Assembly: GCA_902547755.1 (NCBI GenBank)
Contig: CACCPA010000009.1
Location: 46,566 to 110,565 of the forward strand
DNA from: Halieaceae bacterium
GTDB taxonomy: Bacteria; Pseudomonadota; Gammaproteobacteria; Pseudomonadales; Halieaceae
Length of the DNA: 64,000 nucleotides
Direction: 5' to 3'
Below the pieces are notes generated by a model. The model had not been told where the DNA came from. It did no database searches and saw only the letters and a program-made list of their open reading frames with translations. Position 1 is the first letter of the stretch; the number at the start of each line of letters is the position of its first letter. Made by a program: the position numbers and the translations under genes. This document shows positions 37,140-46,544 of the stretch, piece by piece.

Positions 37140-38618
37140 ATGCCTGATCGATCCTCTCAGTCACTTGCCCAATCACTTGCCGCCGCCTTTGTGACGGCAT
37201 TGATTATGGTCAGCGTCACGCGCGCATGGGCGGACACCGACGATCTAAAGATTCCGAATTTAGGGGCCTCGAGCACAAGCCTCTATTCAGAGCAGTATGA
37301 GCGCCGCCTCGGCAGTCTCTGGCTGAAGGTTTTTAGAGCTCAGGCGCCAGTGCTCGATGATCCGCTGTTAGCAGACTACATAGAGAACTTGATCTTCGAG
37401 CTTGTGCTTCACAGCGAAGTACGAGACCGACAACTACAGTTGGTCGTCGTCGATAATCCGACAATCAATGCCTTCGCGGTGCCCGGAGGTATCATCGGGG
37501 TCCACAATGGACTCATTCACCACGCACACTCTGAGGATGAGCTGGCCGCCGTCCTAACACATGAAATTGCTCACTTAAGTCAGCGACATTTTTCGCGTCA
37601 GCGGGAACAAGCGGTCAACCAGAGTAAACTCACTATCGCGGGTCTGATGGCCGGCATTGCATTGGCGGCAACAGCCGGAAGCGATGCAGGACTCGCGGCA
37701 ATGACAGCAACCCAGGCCGCGGCTCAAGACTCACGCCTTCGCTATAGCCGAGCCAATGAATCTGAAGCAGATCGCGTAGGTCTAAAAACGCTAGTCGCAT
37801 CAGGTCGAGATCCGCACGCCGCTGCCGATATGCACGAACGAATGCTGGCGGCACATCGGCTTTACAGCACAAACCGACTGCCCGAGTTTTTGCGCACGCA
37901 TCCACTCTCTGAAAAGCGGGTCGCTGATATGCGTAACCGTGCGCGATCAGAACGCCGTGTGATTAGGCCCAAGAGTTTCGATTTTGAGCTGATGCAAGCA
38001 CGTGTTCGCCATCAGCTAGCTCAGAGTCCGGTCGATGCCGTAAATCTGTTTCGCGACCAAACCGAAAAAGGTGGTACCGAGGCAGCGGCCGGCTGGTATG
38101 GCCTTGCATTAGCCCACATCGAGGCGGGACAACCCGTTAAGGCGAGACAAGCACTAGAAAAAGCGATGCGTCCCGACCCTGACAACCTCGCCTTCGTCAT
38201 TGCGAGTAGCGAAATTGATACTGCGATGGGCCAGCACGAACGAGCGATTACACGCCTTAAGAACAGACTGAGTCTGTCTCCGGGAAACCACCCGCTCACT
38301 ATCGCCTACGCTGATGCCCTTTGGCAGGCGGGACTTCCCCATGTCGCGGCTCAGCTATTAAAAAATCAAAGCAAGAAGACGCCTGACGATCCCGGCGTTT
38401 GGTATCGCTTAGCAGAAGTTCAGGGGCTGGCAGGCGACATCATTGGCCTGCACCAGTCTCGCGCTGAGTACTTCATTTTGGTTGGTGCACTGGACTCGGC
38501 CCAGAACCAGCTGAACTATGCACTCAAGTTGGTTAACAATAACTTTACGCAGTCGGCGACCATCAACGAGCGATTGCGTGACGTGATGGATATTAGGGAC
38601 GAGTTAGAGAACTCTTAA
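37140..38618 (+). CDS. bepA: BepA-like periplasmic M48 metalloprotease with TPR repeats
   Basis: BepA checks outer-membrane protein assembly, cleaving stalled LptD or BamA-bound substrates. The 492-residue product has a signal peptide (about 1-31, ending AWA). The zinc motif H141-E-I-A-H145 is followed by a third ligand in NESEADRVG near 209-217. The C-terminal half is a TPR array (about 290-490). The length matches E. coli BepA (487). The gene is divergent from the TusA-like gene. It overlaps the end of nadA by four bases, tail to tail. Confidence 0.92.
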   Translation: MPDRSSQSLAQSLAAAFVTALIMVSVTRAWADTDDLKIPNLGASSTSLYSEQYERRLGSLWLKVFRAQAPVLDDPLLADYIENLIFELVLHSEVRDRQLQLVVVDNPTINAFAVPGGIIGVHNGLIHHAHSEDELAAVLTHEIAHLSQRHFSRQREQAVNQSKLTIAGLMAGIALAATAGSDAGLAAMTATQAAAQDSRLRYSRANESEADRVGLKTLVASGRDPHAAADMHERMLAAHRLYSTNRLPEFLRTHPLSEKRVADMRNRARSERRVIRPKSFDFELMQARVRHQLAQSPVDAVNLFRDQTEKGGTEAAAGWYGLALAHIEAGQPVKARQALEKAMRPDPDNLAFVIASSEIDTAMGQHERAITRLKNRLSLSPGNHPLTIAYADALWQAGLPHVAAQLLKNQSKKTPDDPGVWYRLAEVQGLAGDIIGLHQSRAEYFILVGALDSAQNQLNYALKLVNNNFTQSATINERLRDVMDIRDELENS

Positions 38619-39688
38619 GCGCGCCCCACCACCCCGGTATTCAGCGACTGGGCGAAAGACAGCATACGATTAAGCGGACGCATAGCGCGTTCAGCCAAAT
38701 CAGGGTCGACAAAAATTTCTCTGCCCTGCGGGCGCTCCAGCACCTCTGCCAAAAGCTCGAGTTCATTCATCGCCATCCAGGGACAATTAGCACAGCTGCG
38801 GCAGGTCGCACCTTCGCCAGCCGTAGGTGCAATGAGGAAAGTTTTGTTGGGCGCAGCTTTCTGAAGCTTGTAGAAGATACCCTGGTCTGTCGCGACGATA
38901 AATTTCTCATTAGGAAGCTCCATGGCCGCCTTAATGATCTGTGTCGTCGAGCCAATATGATCTGCGATCTCGAGTACTGAGGCAGGAGACTCAGGGTGTG
39001 CGAGAACCGCCGCCTCTGGGTGCACTTGCTTTAAGTCCAGTATGCCCTTTGCTTTGAACTCTTCGTGGACAATACAGGCGCCATCCCAAACCAGAATGTC
39101 CGCGCCGCTCTCGCGGCGCACATAATTACCAAGATGCCGATCAGGCGCCCACAGTACTTTTTTGTCGTTTTCTGCAAGATGTTCTGCCACGTCAAGTGCA
39201 ATGCTCGATGTCACCACCCAGTCCGCCCGCGCCTTCACCGCAGCCGAGGTGTTGGCATAGACCACAACATCACGATCGGGATGCGCGTCGCAAAATGCTG
39301 AGAACTCGTCGATAGGGCAACCCTCATCCAACGAACAGGTGGCCTCGAGCGTGGGCATCAAAACGCGCTTGTTAGGCGTCAGGATCTTCGCGGTCTCGCC
39401 CATGAATCGAACGCCAGCGACAATAAGCGAATCTGCCGGGTGGTCTCGTCCGAAGCGCGCCATCTCCAACGAGTCTGATACGCACCCACCGGTCGCTTCT
39501 GCTAGCGCCTGAATTTCGGGCGCAGTGTAATAATGCGCCACAATCACCGCATTATGAGCTTCAAGCTGCGCGCGAATACGGCCCTCCAGCTCAGCCGTGC
39601 GCCCAGCGTCATGCCGCTTTGGCACGCTGGCGAGGTGAGACTGCACCTGTTCTCGAATTTCCCGCAGTTTTTGTTCAGCGATCGACAC
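38615..39688 (-). CDS. nadA: Quinolinate synthase A
   Basis: NadA condenses iminoaspartate with dihydroxyacetone phosphate to quinolinate in NAD synthesis, using a [4Fe-4S] cluster. Cluster cysteines appear in [11 protein letters not shown] (about 120-127), [11 protein letters not shown] (about 205) and [10 protein letters not shown] (about 300). The middle region [13 protein letters not shown] carries substrate-binding residues. The start GTG at 39688 is favoured by GGGAAGG nine bases upstream; a TTG at 39706 would place the start inside that site. The length is 357 residues. Its partner nadB is not in this window. Confidence 0.94.
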   Translation of the reverse strand: MSIAEQKLREIREQVQSHLASVPKRHDAGRTAELEGRIRAQLEAHNAVIVAHYYTAPEIQALAEATGGCVSDSLEMARFGRDHPADSLIVAGVRFMGETAKILTPNKRVLMPTLEATCSLDEGCPIDEFSAFCDAHPDRDVVVYANTSAAVKARADWVVTSSIALDVAEHLAENDKKVLWAPDRHLGNYVRRESGADILVWDGACIVHEEFKAKGILDLKQVHPEAAVLAHPESPASVLEIADHIGSTTQIIKAAMELPNEKFIVATDQGIFYKLQKAAPNKTFLIAPTAGEGATCRSCANCPWMAMNELELLAEVLERPQGREIFVDPDLAERAMRPLNRMLSFAQSLNTGVVGRA

Positions 39689-39726
39689 GCAAAAAAGCCT
39701 TCCCAATAAACAGACGGCAGTTTACC

Positions 39727-39738
39727 TTCATATATGAA
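39727..39738. promoter_or_regulatory. 12-base palindrome upstream of nadA
   Basis: TTCATATATGAA is a perfect palindrome 39 bases before the nadA start codon, in a place suited to an operator or the -10 region. It does not match the NadR or NrtR patterns I know. The AT-rich centre makes chance possible. Confidence 0.3.
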
Positions 39739-39842
39739 ATCTGACAGCTTGAAGTTCAAGGTTTGCCAAACTGCAAAAGCCAAACCTCAAAAAATAACGA
39801 AGGCGTCATATTCTGCGGGGGTAGTAGAAGGGGTAAAAACGT

Positions 39843-40154
39843 TTGGCGGTAATTCCAGATGACAGCTCATTAATATTGGTCTGCGATGACGACAGCATGC
39901 AACGCCTGCTGATTCGGAAATGCCTGGAATCGGAAGGCATGCGCATTCTCGAGGCTAAAGATGGCTACGAGGCACTAGAGCTCGTCGCCAACAACGCCCC
40001 TGACTTTTTCTTTATGGATGTCGATATGCCGGGGATTAGCGGCATCGAAACCTGTCGGCGCCTAAGAGCGCGTGATGATGCCGTCGAAAGCACAAGAAAG
40101 CGACGATCGAGCGCTCATCAACGACGACACCTTAATCGCTATCGCACGCATTAA
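39843..40154 (+). pseudogene. Truncated receiver (REC) domain, frame-shifted against the HPt gene
   Basis: Residues 1-77 match the first two thirds of a response-regulator receiver domain. The acidic pair D15-D16 in LVCDDDSMQR, EAKDGYEALELV, and the phosphoacceptor D59 in MDVDMPGISGIET are present. After RRLRARDD the frame turns into a basic tail (STRKRRSSAHQRR), with no beta-4 Thr/Ser, no beta-5 Lys and no alpha-5. The receiver is thus missing about 40 residues. The open frame starts at TTG, with AAGGGG nine bases before, so it may still be translated. The downstream HPt protein is in the +1 frame, which suggests a deletion in a former REC-HPt gene. It could also be a short stand-alone receiver. 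Confidence 0.6.
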
Positions 40155-40485
40155 CGCCGAGTCCGGAATGGATCTCGTCGATCAGGTCGTCAGTCTATTC
40201 GAGCAACAAGTACCTGGGTTTATCAATGAGCTTGAGATGGCGACCCGAGAGCAAAATGCGGGGGACACGCGGCGGGTTGCGCACGCGTTAAAGTCGTCTG
40301 CGATGAATATTGGTGCCCAGGTATTGGGTGAACGACTCGCAGCGATCGAAGCCGCGGCCAGAGACAATCAAAAAGCGCTGACCAATGAAGAAATGAATGG
40401 GTTGGAGAGCCCCGTTCGCGACAGCTTGCGGCAACTGCTAGCGAGCTATGCGCGCATTCGATCAGAACTATCTAGCGGCGCTTAA
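40072..40485 (+). CDS. Histidine phosphotransfer (HPt) domain protein
   Basis: The 137-residue product (from GTG 40072; ATG 40075 or 40078 are alternatives) is an all-helical HPt domain. The phosphorylatable His is H71 in RRVAHALKSSAMNIGA. HPt proteins relay phosphate between receivers. The gene overlaps the 3' end of the truncated receiver frame by about 80 bases in another frame, and its stop overlaps the convergent crotonase gene by 14 bases. No sensor kinase is near. It may be functional alone or may be the intact half of a broken REC-HPt gene. Confidence 0.75.
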   Translation: MMMPSKAQESDDRALINDDTLIAIARINAESGMDLVDQVVSLFEQQVPGFINELEMATREQNAGDTRRVAHALKSSAMNIGAQVLGERLAAIEAAARDNQKALTNEEMNGLESPVRDSLRQLLASYARIRSELSSGA

Positions 40486-41221
40486 ATACGGGCGCTCGTT
40501 TTTCTCGCATGGCGAGCAACCCCTCAGAAAGATCTTCCGATTGACTGCATGCGTCTGCAAGCACTTGGGCAGCAGCGCGGTCGAAGCGATCCTCCTCTAC
40601 TGACTTGATGATGGCGAGCATTGCAGTCATAGAAAGTGGTGCCAAACCAACAAGTCGCGCGATGAGGGTTTCCGATTCTGCGTTGACCTCATTTGAAGGT
40701 ACTAACCAATCGAATGCATTGTGCTGGGCCAGCTTCTCAAAACTCACCAAATCTGTTGTGAGCAGCAGTTTGCGCACCAATGTGCTACCGAGTCGTTGCG
40801 TCATGCGCTGGATGCCTTCCACGGGGTAACAAAGACCAACAGCGGCAGCCGGGATTTTTAGGTGCTTACCCGTCACACCGAGACGAAAGTCGCAGCTAAA
40901 AAGGAGTTCAGCGCCACCACCGAAGACGTCTCCCTCGACAATCGCGAGACTTGGCATCGCAAGCGAGGCTATGGCATTTGTCATGGACTGAAAATCATCT
41001 CCGTCCATCGTGCCATCAGTGATTTCCTTGAGGTTGGCACCCGCACAGAAAACAGGTCCCTCGGATCGGATGACGAACAGCCGGCAGGTGTCAGGAATGC
41101 TGTCGATCGCAGACTTCACGAGACTGATTTCCTGCGAGCCAATCGCATTGCGTCGCTCCGGTGCACACAAGCAAAGCTCGGCAACATCACCTTTCATTTC
41201 AAATCTAATTGCGTCTGTCAT
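40472..41221 (-). CDS. Enoyl-CoA hydratase/isomerase family protein
   Basis: This is a 249-residue crotonase-fold protein. The oxyanion-hole segment VFCAGANLKEI lies near 59-69, and IVEGDVFGGGAELLFSCDFRL near 95-115. A Glu in GGGAEL fits a hydratase-like catalytic residue, but which of the two usual Glu is kept is uncertain. It acts on CoA thioesters, perhaps in beta-oxidation. The ATG at 41221 follows GGAGG by six bases. It is divergent from the tandem TetR gene, whose product may control both. Confidence 0.85.
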   Translation of the reverse strand: MTDAIRFEMKGDVAELCLCAPERRNAIGSQEISLVKSAIDSIPDTCRLFVIRSEGPVFCAGANLKEITDGTMDGDDFQSMTNAIASLAMPSLAIVEGDVFGGGAELLFSCDFRLGVTGKHLKIPAAAVGLCYPVEGIQRMTQRLGSTLVRKLLLTTDLVSFEKLAQHNAFDWLVPSNEVNAESETLIARLVGLAPLSMTAMLAIIKSVEEDRFDRAAAQVLADACSQSEDLSEGLLAMREKRAPVFKRR

Positions 41222-41303
41222 TCTCAACCTCCACAGCTTCCGCGCTATTGTTGCACGTCTCTTTTCGCACCATCCATGGACAGGTTCAAAAAAAATACTT
41301 AAA

Positions 41304-41319
41304 GTTCAAATCTTCGAAC
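41304..41319. promoter_or_regulatory. Inverted repeat between crotonase and tandem TetR genes
   Basis: GTTCAAATCTTCGAAC has arms GTTCAA and TCGAAC (five of six complementary) across four bases. It is 43 bases upstream of the TetR start codon. A related GGTTCAAA lies 20 bases to the left. It is a candidate operator for the divergent TetR protein. Confidence 0.4.
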
Positions 41320-41361
41320 GACGAGAATCTCTCGGTCCAATCCACGGTTCAGTTGGAACAC

Positions 41362-42654
41362 ATGGCGCGCTCAGAACAGACATCTTCAAGTAGGAACTCC
41401 AAAGCGGGGTCACCCTTCAGTCGCGGTGCGCAGCACCAAGCGAAACGAGCCGCTATTTTGTCGCGCGCTTCAAAACTTTTTAATACCAAAGGCGCACGCT
41501 CGACAACGCTCGCAGATGTGGCCAACAAACTGGGACTGACGAAAACCAGCCTCTACTACTACGTCAGAACCAAAGAAGACCTTATTTTCCAGTGCTATCA
41601 AAGCGCGCTTGCCCGACTCCATCAGTCGCTCGATGAGGTAGAAGCCGAAACGGATGACTCGCTGGAGCGCGTCTTACGAGCCATGGAACGACACATTGAA
41701 ATCAGTTTGGACTCTCTGGCTGACCGAGGTGATTACTATGCGGCACCCCTCGAGCTTGCCGTGCTCCCTACGGAGAACCGGGCGCTCCTAGAGCAAGAAT
41801 ACTTGCGAATGTTCAAGCGCTTTCGTGGTTATCTCCGCGACGGGATTGCCGAAGGCGTTATTAGAGAATGTCATACGACGTGTACTGCAAGGGCACTGCT
41901 CTCAGCTTTGGACTGGTCGTTTTATTGGCTTTATGAAATGCCGGCGACCGAGTCAAAAGAAGCGGCCTCAAAGATTCGCCAGCTCTTTACTGACGGCTTG
42001 GTTCCGAGGCGCGGCTCGTTTGAATGGAAAAACAGCCATAACTCGGCGAACGTCCAGCCGAGCCAGGGCTTCAATCGTGAAGCTCAGAACAGAATTAAGC
42101 AGGAGGCATTCCTGCGAGCTGGAACACAGCACTTCAATCGTAAAGGGTTTAGCGGCACGTCACTCGACGACATCGCTGAGTCGCTAGACGTTTCAAAAGG
42201 CGCCTTTTACTACCACTTTGCGAATAAAGAGGCACTGCTATCACAATGCTATGAATTCACGTTGGATCAATTCGAGCGAATCACCTCGCAAGTCGAGCAG
42301 ACCGAACTGTCCCCTATCGACAAATTAGGGACTGTTTGTACCGAGATCTTCGAACTGCAGAATTCAGATCGCGGTCCGCTTATCCGTTACAATACGATCA
42401 CCGCACTACCTCCCGACCTCCGTCGGGCAGTCCTGCACCGAACCGAAGAAATCCACGTGAAGTTGGGTGAAATGATCGCTGAGGGCATTTCTGAGGGGTC
42501 CATCGAGAATCAGAGTGTCCTAGTGACGCGACATCTCATGGTCAGTGCAATCAATGCAGCAGTGGGTATAGACCAATGGCGACGACTCGACGACCTAACG
42601 AGCGCCGCGCACGATTTTTTTGATGTCTTTTTCTTGGGCTTGAAGCCGAGATAA
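41362..42654 (+). CDS. Tandem TetR-family regulator (two complete TetR units fused)
   Basis: This 430-residue protein holds two TetR-type units. The first helix-turn-helix is at about 27-74 (STTLADVANKLGLTKTSLYYYV), with a ligand domain to about 215. The second helix-turn-helix is at about 240-298 (GTSLDDIAESLDVSKGAFYYHF), with its own C-terminal domain to 430. Normal TetR proteins are about 200 residues. The two DNA-binding parts are similar but not identical, so this is an old duplication. tesB follows after 15 bases and the crotonase gene is divergent, which suggests control of acyl-CoA metabolism by a CoA-type ligand. The start at 41362 is chosen over an upstream in-frame ATG because the family similarity begins after it. 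Confidence 0.88.
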   Translation: MARSEQTSSSRNSKAGSPFSRGAQHQAKRAAILSRASKLFNTKGARSTTLADVANKLGLTKTSLYYYVRTKEDLIFQCYQSALARLHQSLDEVEAETDDSLERVLRAMERHIEISLDSLADRGDYYAAPLELAVLPTENRALLEQEYLRMFKRFRGYLRDGIAEGVIRECHTTCTARALLSALDWSFYWLYEMPATESKEAASKIRQLFTDGLVPRRGSFEWKNSHNSANVQPSQGFNREAQNRIKQEAFLRAGTQHFNRKGFSGTSLDDIAESLDVSKGAFYYHFANKEALLSQCYEFTLDQFERITSQVEQTELSPIDKLGTVCTEIFELQNSDRGPLIRYNTITALPPDLRRAVLHRTEEIHVKLGEMIAEGISEGSIENQSVLVTRHLMVSAINAAVGIDQWRRLDDLTSAAHDFFDVFFLGLKPR

Positions 42655-42669
42655 AGCACAGAGGTAACC

Positions 42670-43524
42670 ATGGGTTCTAAAGAAATTATCAGGCACACCT
42701 TCCCAGAGGTGTTAGACATTATCACCCCAAAGCGCGTGGGCGATTTTTGGTTCATTGGCGACAGCTTACGACCTCAGTTTCGGCTATTCGGTGGCCAGGT
42801 GGTTGCTCAATGCCTACTCGCAGCCTACGAAACGGTTGAGGATCACCTCACCGCACATTCAATGCACTGCTACTTTCTACGGGCAGGCAATGCGGATCTA
42901 CCTATTGAGCTCGAGGTAGACCCTATCCGAAATGGCCGTTCTTTCTGTACGCGCCGAGTCGTTGCCCGACAGAAGGGCGAGGCAATTTTTAACACTTCGA
43001 TTAGCTACCACGTGGAAGAGGAAGGTATGTCTCATTCGCTGAGCATGCCTGAGGTTATTTCACCCGAAGAAGCGGCAGCTCTGAACGCGCAGCGGGACAA
43101 CAACATTCCTCGCAATATGCTCGACCTATTCGGGGTCACTCGCGAGCGTATCACCGAGCGTCTACCCGAAGCACAAGAACCCGAAGCGCAGTCATGGTTT
43201 AAAGTCATCGGGCCGTTTGATGGCTGTGTCCGCAAACAACAAGCAGCGCTGGCGATGATTTCCGATTTCTCGCTCTACAGCACCGCGTTCTCGGCCTTCC
43301 CCTACGAGCAGCCCGAAAAGGTGTTTATTGGCGCCAGTCTCGATCATGCGATCTGGTTCCATGAGGTGCCCGATATGAGCGACTGGATTCTTTACGATAC
43401 CTACAGCCCCTGGTCTGGCGGCGCCCGTGGTTACAACCGAGGCTCGCTCTGGAGTCGCGACGGAAAGCTCATCGCATCAACCGCACAAGAAGGCTTGATG
43501 AGAATTCGGAGGGACCGCAAATAA
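42670..43524 (+). CDS. tesB: Acyl-CoA thioesterase II
   Basis: TesB hydrolyses medium- and long-chain acyl-CoA to free fatty acid and CoA. The double hot-dog fold is shown by FRLFGGQVVAQCLLAA and HSMHCYFLRAGN in the N-terminal half (about 37-78). In the C-terminal half SLDHAIWFH (about 224-232) carries the catalytic Asp. The length of 284 is standard. It lies 15 bases after the tandem TetR gene and is probably co-transcribed. AGAGG precedes the ATG. Confidence 0.93.
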   Translation: MGSKEIIRHTFPEVLDIITPKRVGDFWFIGDSLRPQFRLFGGQVVAQCLLAAYETVEDHLTAHSMHCYFLRAGNADLPIELEVDPIRNGRSFCTRRVVARQKGEAIFNTSISYHVEEEGMSHSLSMPEVISPEEAAALNAQRDNNIPRNMLDLFGVTRERITERLPEAQEPEAQSWFKVIGPFDGCVRKQQAALAMISDFSLYSTAFSAFPYEQPEKVFIGASLDHAIWFHEVPDMSDWILYDTYSPWSGGARGYNRGSLWSRDGKLIASTAQEGLMRIRRDRK

Positions 43525-43536
43525 CTCAGGGCTTAG

Positions 43537-43560
43537 AAACCGCTAGTTAATGCGGGTTTT
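43537..43560 (+). terminator. Weak terminator after tesB
   Basis: AAACCGC (43537-43543) pairs with GCGGGTTT (43552-43559) with one bulged G and an eight-base loop, then one further T. The stop of the convergent phosphatase gene is inside it. Moderate support only. Confidence 0.35.
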
Positions 43561-44094
43561 CATTTGCTGACCTAGCTGAACCAGCGAAAGCTCCCCACCT
43601 TCCAACTTGAGCTCGTGAAATGAGGCATTGGCGGGATAAACCTGGAGCACCTCTGGTTTATTTTCAATCTCCGCGATTACCGCGTTGATGACCAGAAAGT
43701 GGCAAAACACGACCGTGGGTCCGGTAACTTCTTTCAATCCCGACAAAATGTCTCTGCGCCACTCCCACAGATCGTCCGACTGCTCGGACCAGTCCTGACG
43801 CATAAACTCCTGCAACCAAGCTTTGCGGCCGCTCAATGGAACAGGCGAGCGCACTTCAGAGAATCTTGGGTCGACTCGAACATCATCACCACGCTTGCTC
43901 GCAAACGCAGCTGCCGTCTCCTGCGCGCGCCGCAGCGGGCTCGAAACTAACTGCGCATCCCGGGGCACTATGTCCATCAACGCCTTTGCAGTCTCCTCGG
44001 CCTGAGACTGACCGAGCACAGACAAGCCGGGGTCCGGGTCCTTTTCCCAGCTAGCAGCCGCTTCTCCGTGCCTCACAATCCAGATCTTTGTCAT
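43543..44094 (-). CDS. SixA-like histidine phosphatase
   Basis: This 183-residue phosphatase has the catalytic RHGEA (about 8-12) and a second conserved His in VVFCHFLVINAV near 128. Shorter than phosphoglycerate mutase, it resembles SixA-type and unassigned branch members that remove phosphate from phosphohistidine or small metabolites. It overlaps the preceding phosphatase gene by four bases, so the two are translated together. Because an HPt protein is encoded 3 kb away, a SixA-like role on a phosphorelay is possible but only suggestive. Confidence 0.8.
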   Translation of the reverse strand: MTKIWIVRHGEAAASWEKDPDPGLSVLGQSQAEETAKALMDIVPRDAQLVSSPLRRAQETAAAFASKRGDDVRVDPRFSEVRSPVPLSGRKAWLQEFMRQDWSEQSDDLWEWRRDILSGLKEVTGPTVVFCHFLVINAVIAEIENKPEVLQVYPANASFHELKLEGGELSLVQLGQQMKTRIN

Positions 44095-44798
44095 CGGTAG
44101 GTCACCAATCGCTCCTCTAACTGAGTGCTCATAAGATGCAAATGCCCCACGTCGTTAAACGTCGATAAGGAGCACTTTCTTGAATTGAAGATAATGCGAG
44201 TAATGGAGCAGTTAAATACCGGCTCGTAAAACTCATACACACGGTCAGACGTCAGTTTAAGCACGTGCCCCACTATCGTGGCGATGGTTCCACCCGAGGT
44301 AAAGATGGCCGTATCGGTACCTGACTGTGCAGATGCCATGGCGCCTTCAAAGGCACTGACCACGCCGCCACTGTAATCCGCCCAACTCTGAATGCCACGG
44401 ATGTCGCACTCGGGGCTTACCCAATAGTTGAAGACCGTCTCGATAATCTTTTGAAAAGACTTTGTATCGGTATCCATTGCGGCAACGAGGTCAGCGAAGC
44501 GCGGGGCCCGCTCAATCAAAACCGGCATCATGACGTCAATTTGCTCGTCGGTCTGGACCTCGTTAAATCGAGGGTCGATCACCAGATCCGGCGCATCCTC
44601 CAACTGATCCAGCACCCGCTGTCCTGTCTCGTGCTGCCGCGAAAGGTCGCCGCTATAGGCCGCGCTGAAGCGAGTACTCATTTGACGTAGAAATTCACCA
44701 GTGAGATCGGCCTGCCGCTGACCCAACGGCGATAGCTGATCGTAGTTATCAGCGCCAAATGACGCCTGACCATGCCGAATAATTAAAAGATTAGCCAT
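44091..44798 (-). CDS. Histidine phosphatase superfamily protein (PGAM-like)
   Basis: This is a 235-residue member of the histidine phosphatase superfamily with the motif RHGQASFG (about 8-15) and YSGDLSRQHETGQ near 49-61. The second-half catalytic His is probably in GHVLKL, near 175. The substrate is unknown. It starts 11 bases after aceK and overlaps the next phosphatase gene, so both belong to the aceK operon. It is not a cofactor-dependent mutase, since the mutase insert region is absent. Confidence 0.8.
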   Translation of the reverse strand: MANLLIIRHGQASFGADNYDQLSPLGQRQADLTGEFLRQMSTRFSAAYSGDLSRQHETGQRVLDQLEDAPDLVIDPRFNEVQTDEQIDVMMPVLIERAPRFADLVAAMDTDTKSFQKIIETVFNYWVSPECDIRGIQSWADYSGGVVSAFEGAMASAQSGTDTAIFTSGGTIATIVGHVLKLTSDRVYEFYEPVFNCSITRIIFNSRKCSLSTFNDVGHLHLMSTQLEERLVTYR

Positions 44799-44809
44799 AA
44801 AACACTCGC

Positions 44810-46534
44810 CTAGCGCTGAAACCGCAATTTGCCAGAGTACGGGAAAAAGTCCTCCACGAAACCATCCCTAAGTTTGTCTTGAAGATTGGTCCAAAAGCTC
44901 GCCTCGTATAGATCACTGTGTAACTGATCGAACGCCTTGCGTGCACGCGCGTTCCCTGAAAAGAACAACCGGAATTCTTCAGGAAACACGTCGTTTGGCC
45001 CAACCGAATACCAGGGCTGACCTGACATTTCTTCAAACTCATCCCGAGGCGGGGGTATCTTTCTAAAGTTAATGTCCGTCAACGGCTGAATTTCGTCGTA
45101 GTCGTAAAAAACCACGCGCCCATGACGCGTTACACCAAAGTTTTTCAGCAACATGTCACCGGGGAAGATGTTTGCCGCCGCCAGTTCTTTAATGGCATTG
45201 CCATAATCGAGCATCACTGCATCCACCTCCTCGTCAGAGGCGTCTTTCAGATACAGGTTCAGTGGCTGCATCCGCCGTTCGACATAGCAATGCTTGATGA
45301 TGAGTGCACGTCCCTTGATCTCGAGCTGCGAGGAACAGGTCGCTTCCAGCTCTTCCATGAGTTCGTCCGAGAAGCGCGAGGCCTCAAATACCAGATTGGC
45401 GAACTCCTGCGTGTCAGCCATGCGCCCAGCCCTGTCCCAACGCTTTACCAACTGGTATTTATCGCGCACCTCTTGATGCGTCACTTCCTTGGGCGGTGTA
45501 AACCGGTCCTTGATGATTTTAAAAACATATTCATAGGACGGCAGCGTAAATACCGCCATGACCATCCCTTTAATTCCGGGAGCCGGTATGAACGCGTCCT
45601 CGGTTGAGCGCATATGACGTGATGCCGTTCGAAAATAGTAGGTTTTGCCATGCCGGTGGTGACCAATACAGCTGTAAATCTCTGAAACCGCCTTGCGGGG
45701 CATGAGCTGCTGCAGAAATAGGACGTGTTGCGACGGGATCGAGGCATCGACCATGAAGTAGGTTCGGGTGAACGAGAAGAGCTTCGAGATGATGTCGGAA
45801 CCCAGCAAACAGGCATCAAGGTAAACACTGGGGCGCTCTTGATCCTCCGTGTGTAGCATGGGTAAGACGAACGGAATCTGGAGACCCTTGCCCGAGATAC
45901 GACCCACAATGTAAGCAGCCTTGTTACGGAAAAAGTGGTGTTCCAAGGCATGCAATTCTAGGTCAGCGCGATGATCGTAGCCGGCATCTTCAACAGCGGC
46001 GGTCATGACCTCGGTGACACGCGCGACCTCTCGATCATAATCTTCGTAAGGCAACGACATGCCGTAGTCGAATAGCAAATTGGCGACAGTGGCCTTGAAA
46101 TCACCCTTGGTGCGGTACTGGTTCAGTACGCGACGCACATCCACAGGTGGCATATCACCTTGCGGCGAAAAGACGAACGCGTAGTCGTCTCGAATCCAGC
46201 GATGCTCGAATACGGCGTTGAAAATGCTGTTGTAGAATGTCTCCGCAATCTCAAAGTTCGTCATCCCTCGAACGAGTTCAGCATAGAGATCCCGGGTCTC
46301 AGCCCAGAAATCGAGGTCGTGAAGTCGGTCCTGAGCAATGTAATCAACGACATCGATCGTCTCGAGCACCTGAAGCTTGTAGATATCGATGCGACGCATC
46401 GACGCCTCTTGCGTCGCACGCCATTCAGCATTCTCAAAACGCGTGCGAGCCGAGAGCGTGATGTTCTCAAACTCAGCAAAATAGGCGGTAAAGCCATTCA
46501 GGATGGTGCGGGCTAGCCGGGACTGTTTGTCCAT
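44810..46534 (-). CDS. aceK: Isocitrate dehydrogenase kinase/phosphatase
   Basis: AceK phosphorylates isocitrate dehydrogenase to divert isocitrate into the glyoxylate shunt, and reverses this. The 574-residue chain has the kinase core with YDRE..TEVMTAAVED, VYLDACLLGSDIISKLFSFTRTYFMVD and DMLLKNFGVTRHGRVVFYDYDEI (about 440-465, the catalytic/Mg region). The length is family-typical. Here it lies apart from aceA and aceB. It follows an acyl-CoA dehydrogenase/SDR operon, which suggests coupling to fatty-acid use. The gap to the SDR gene is ten bases. Confidence 0.96.
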   Translation of the reverse strand: MDKQSRLARTILNGFTAYFAEFENITLSARTRFENAEWRATQEASMRRIDIYKLQVLETIDVVDYIAQDRLHDLDFWAETRDLYAELVRGMTNFEIAETFYNSIFNAVFEHRWIRDDYAFVFSPQGDMPPVDVRRVLNQYRTKGDFKATVANLLFDYGMSLPYEDYDREVARVTEVMTAAVEDAGYDHRADLELHALEHHFFRNKAAYIVGRISGKGLQIPFVLPMLHTEDQERPSVYLDACLLGSDIISKLFSFTRTYFMVDASIPSQHVLFLQQLMPRKAVSEIYSCIGHHRHGKTYYFRTASRHMRSTEDAFIPAPGIKGMVMAVFTLPSYEYVFKIIKDRFTPPKEVTHQEVRDKYQLVKRWDRAGRMADTQEFANLVFEASRFSDELMEELEATCSSQLEIKGRALIIKHCYVERRMQPLNLYLKDASDEEVDAVMLDYGNAIKELAAANIFPGDMLLKNFGVTRHGRVVFYDYDEIQPLTDINFRKIPPPRDEFEEMSGQPWYSVGPNDVFPEEFRLFFSGNARARKAFDQLHSDLYEASFWTNLQDKLRDGFVEDFFPYSGKLRFQR

Positions 46535-46544
46535 GGCGGAGAGT

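Noticed and set aside
39759..39787. AGGTTTG...CAAACCT inverted repeat upstream of nadA
   Set aside because: Arms of seven bases with a 15-base loop and no other support; left as background.
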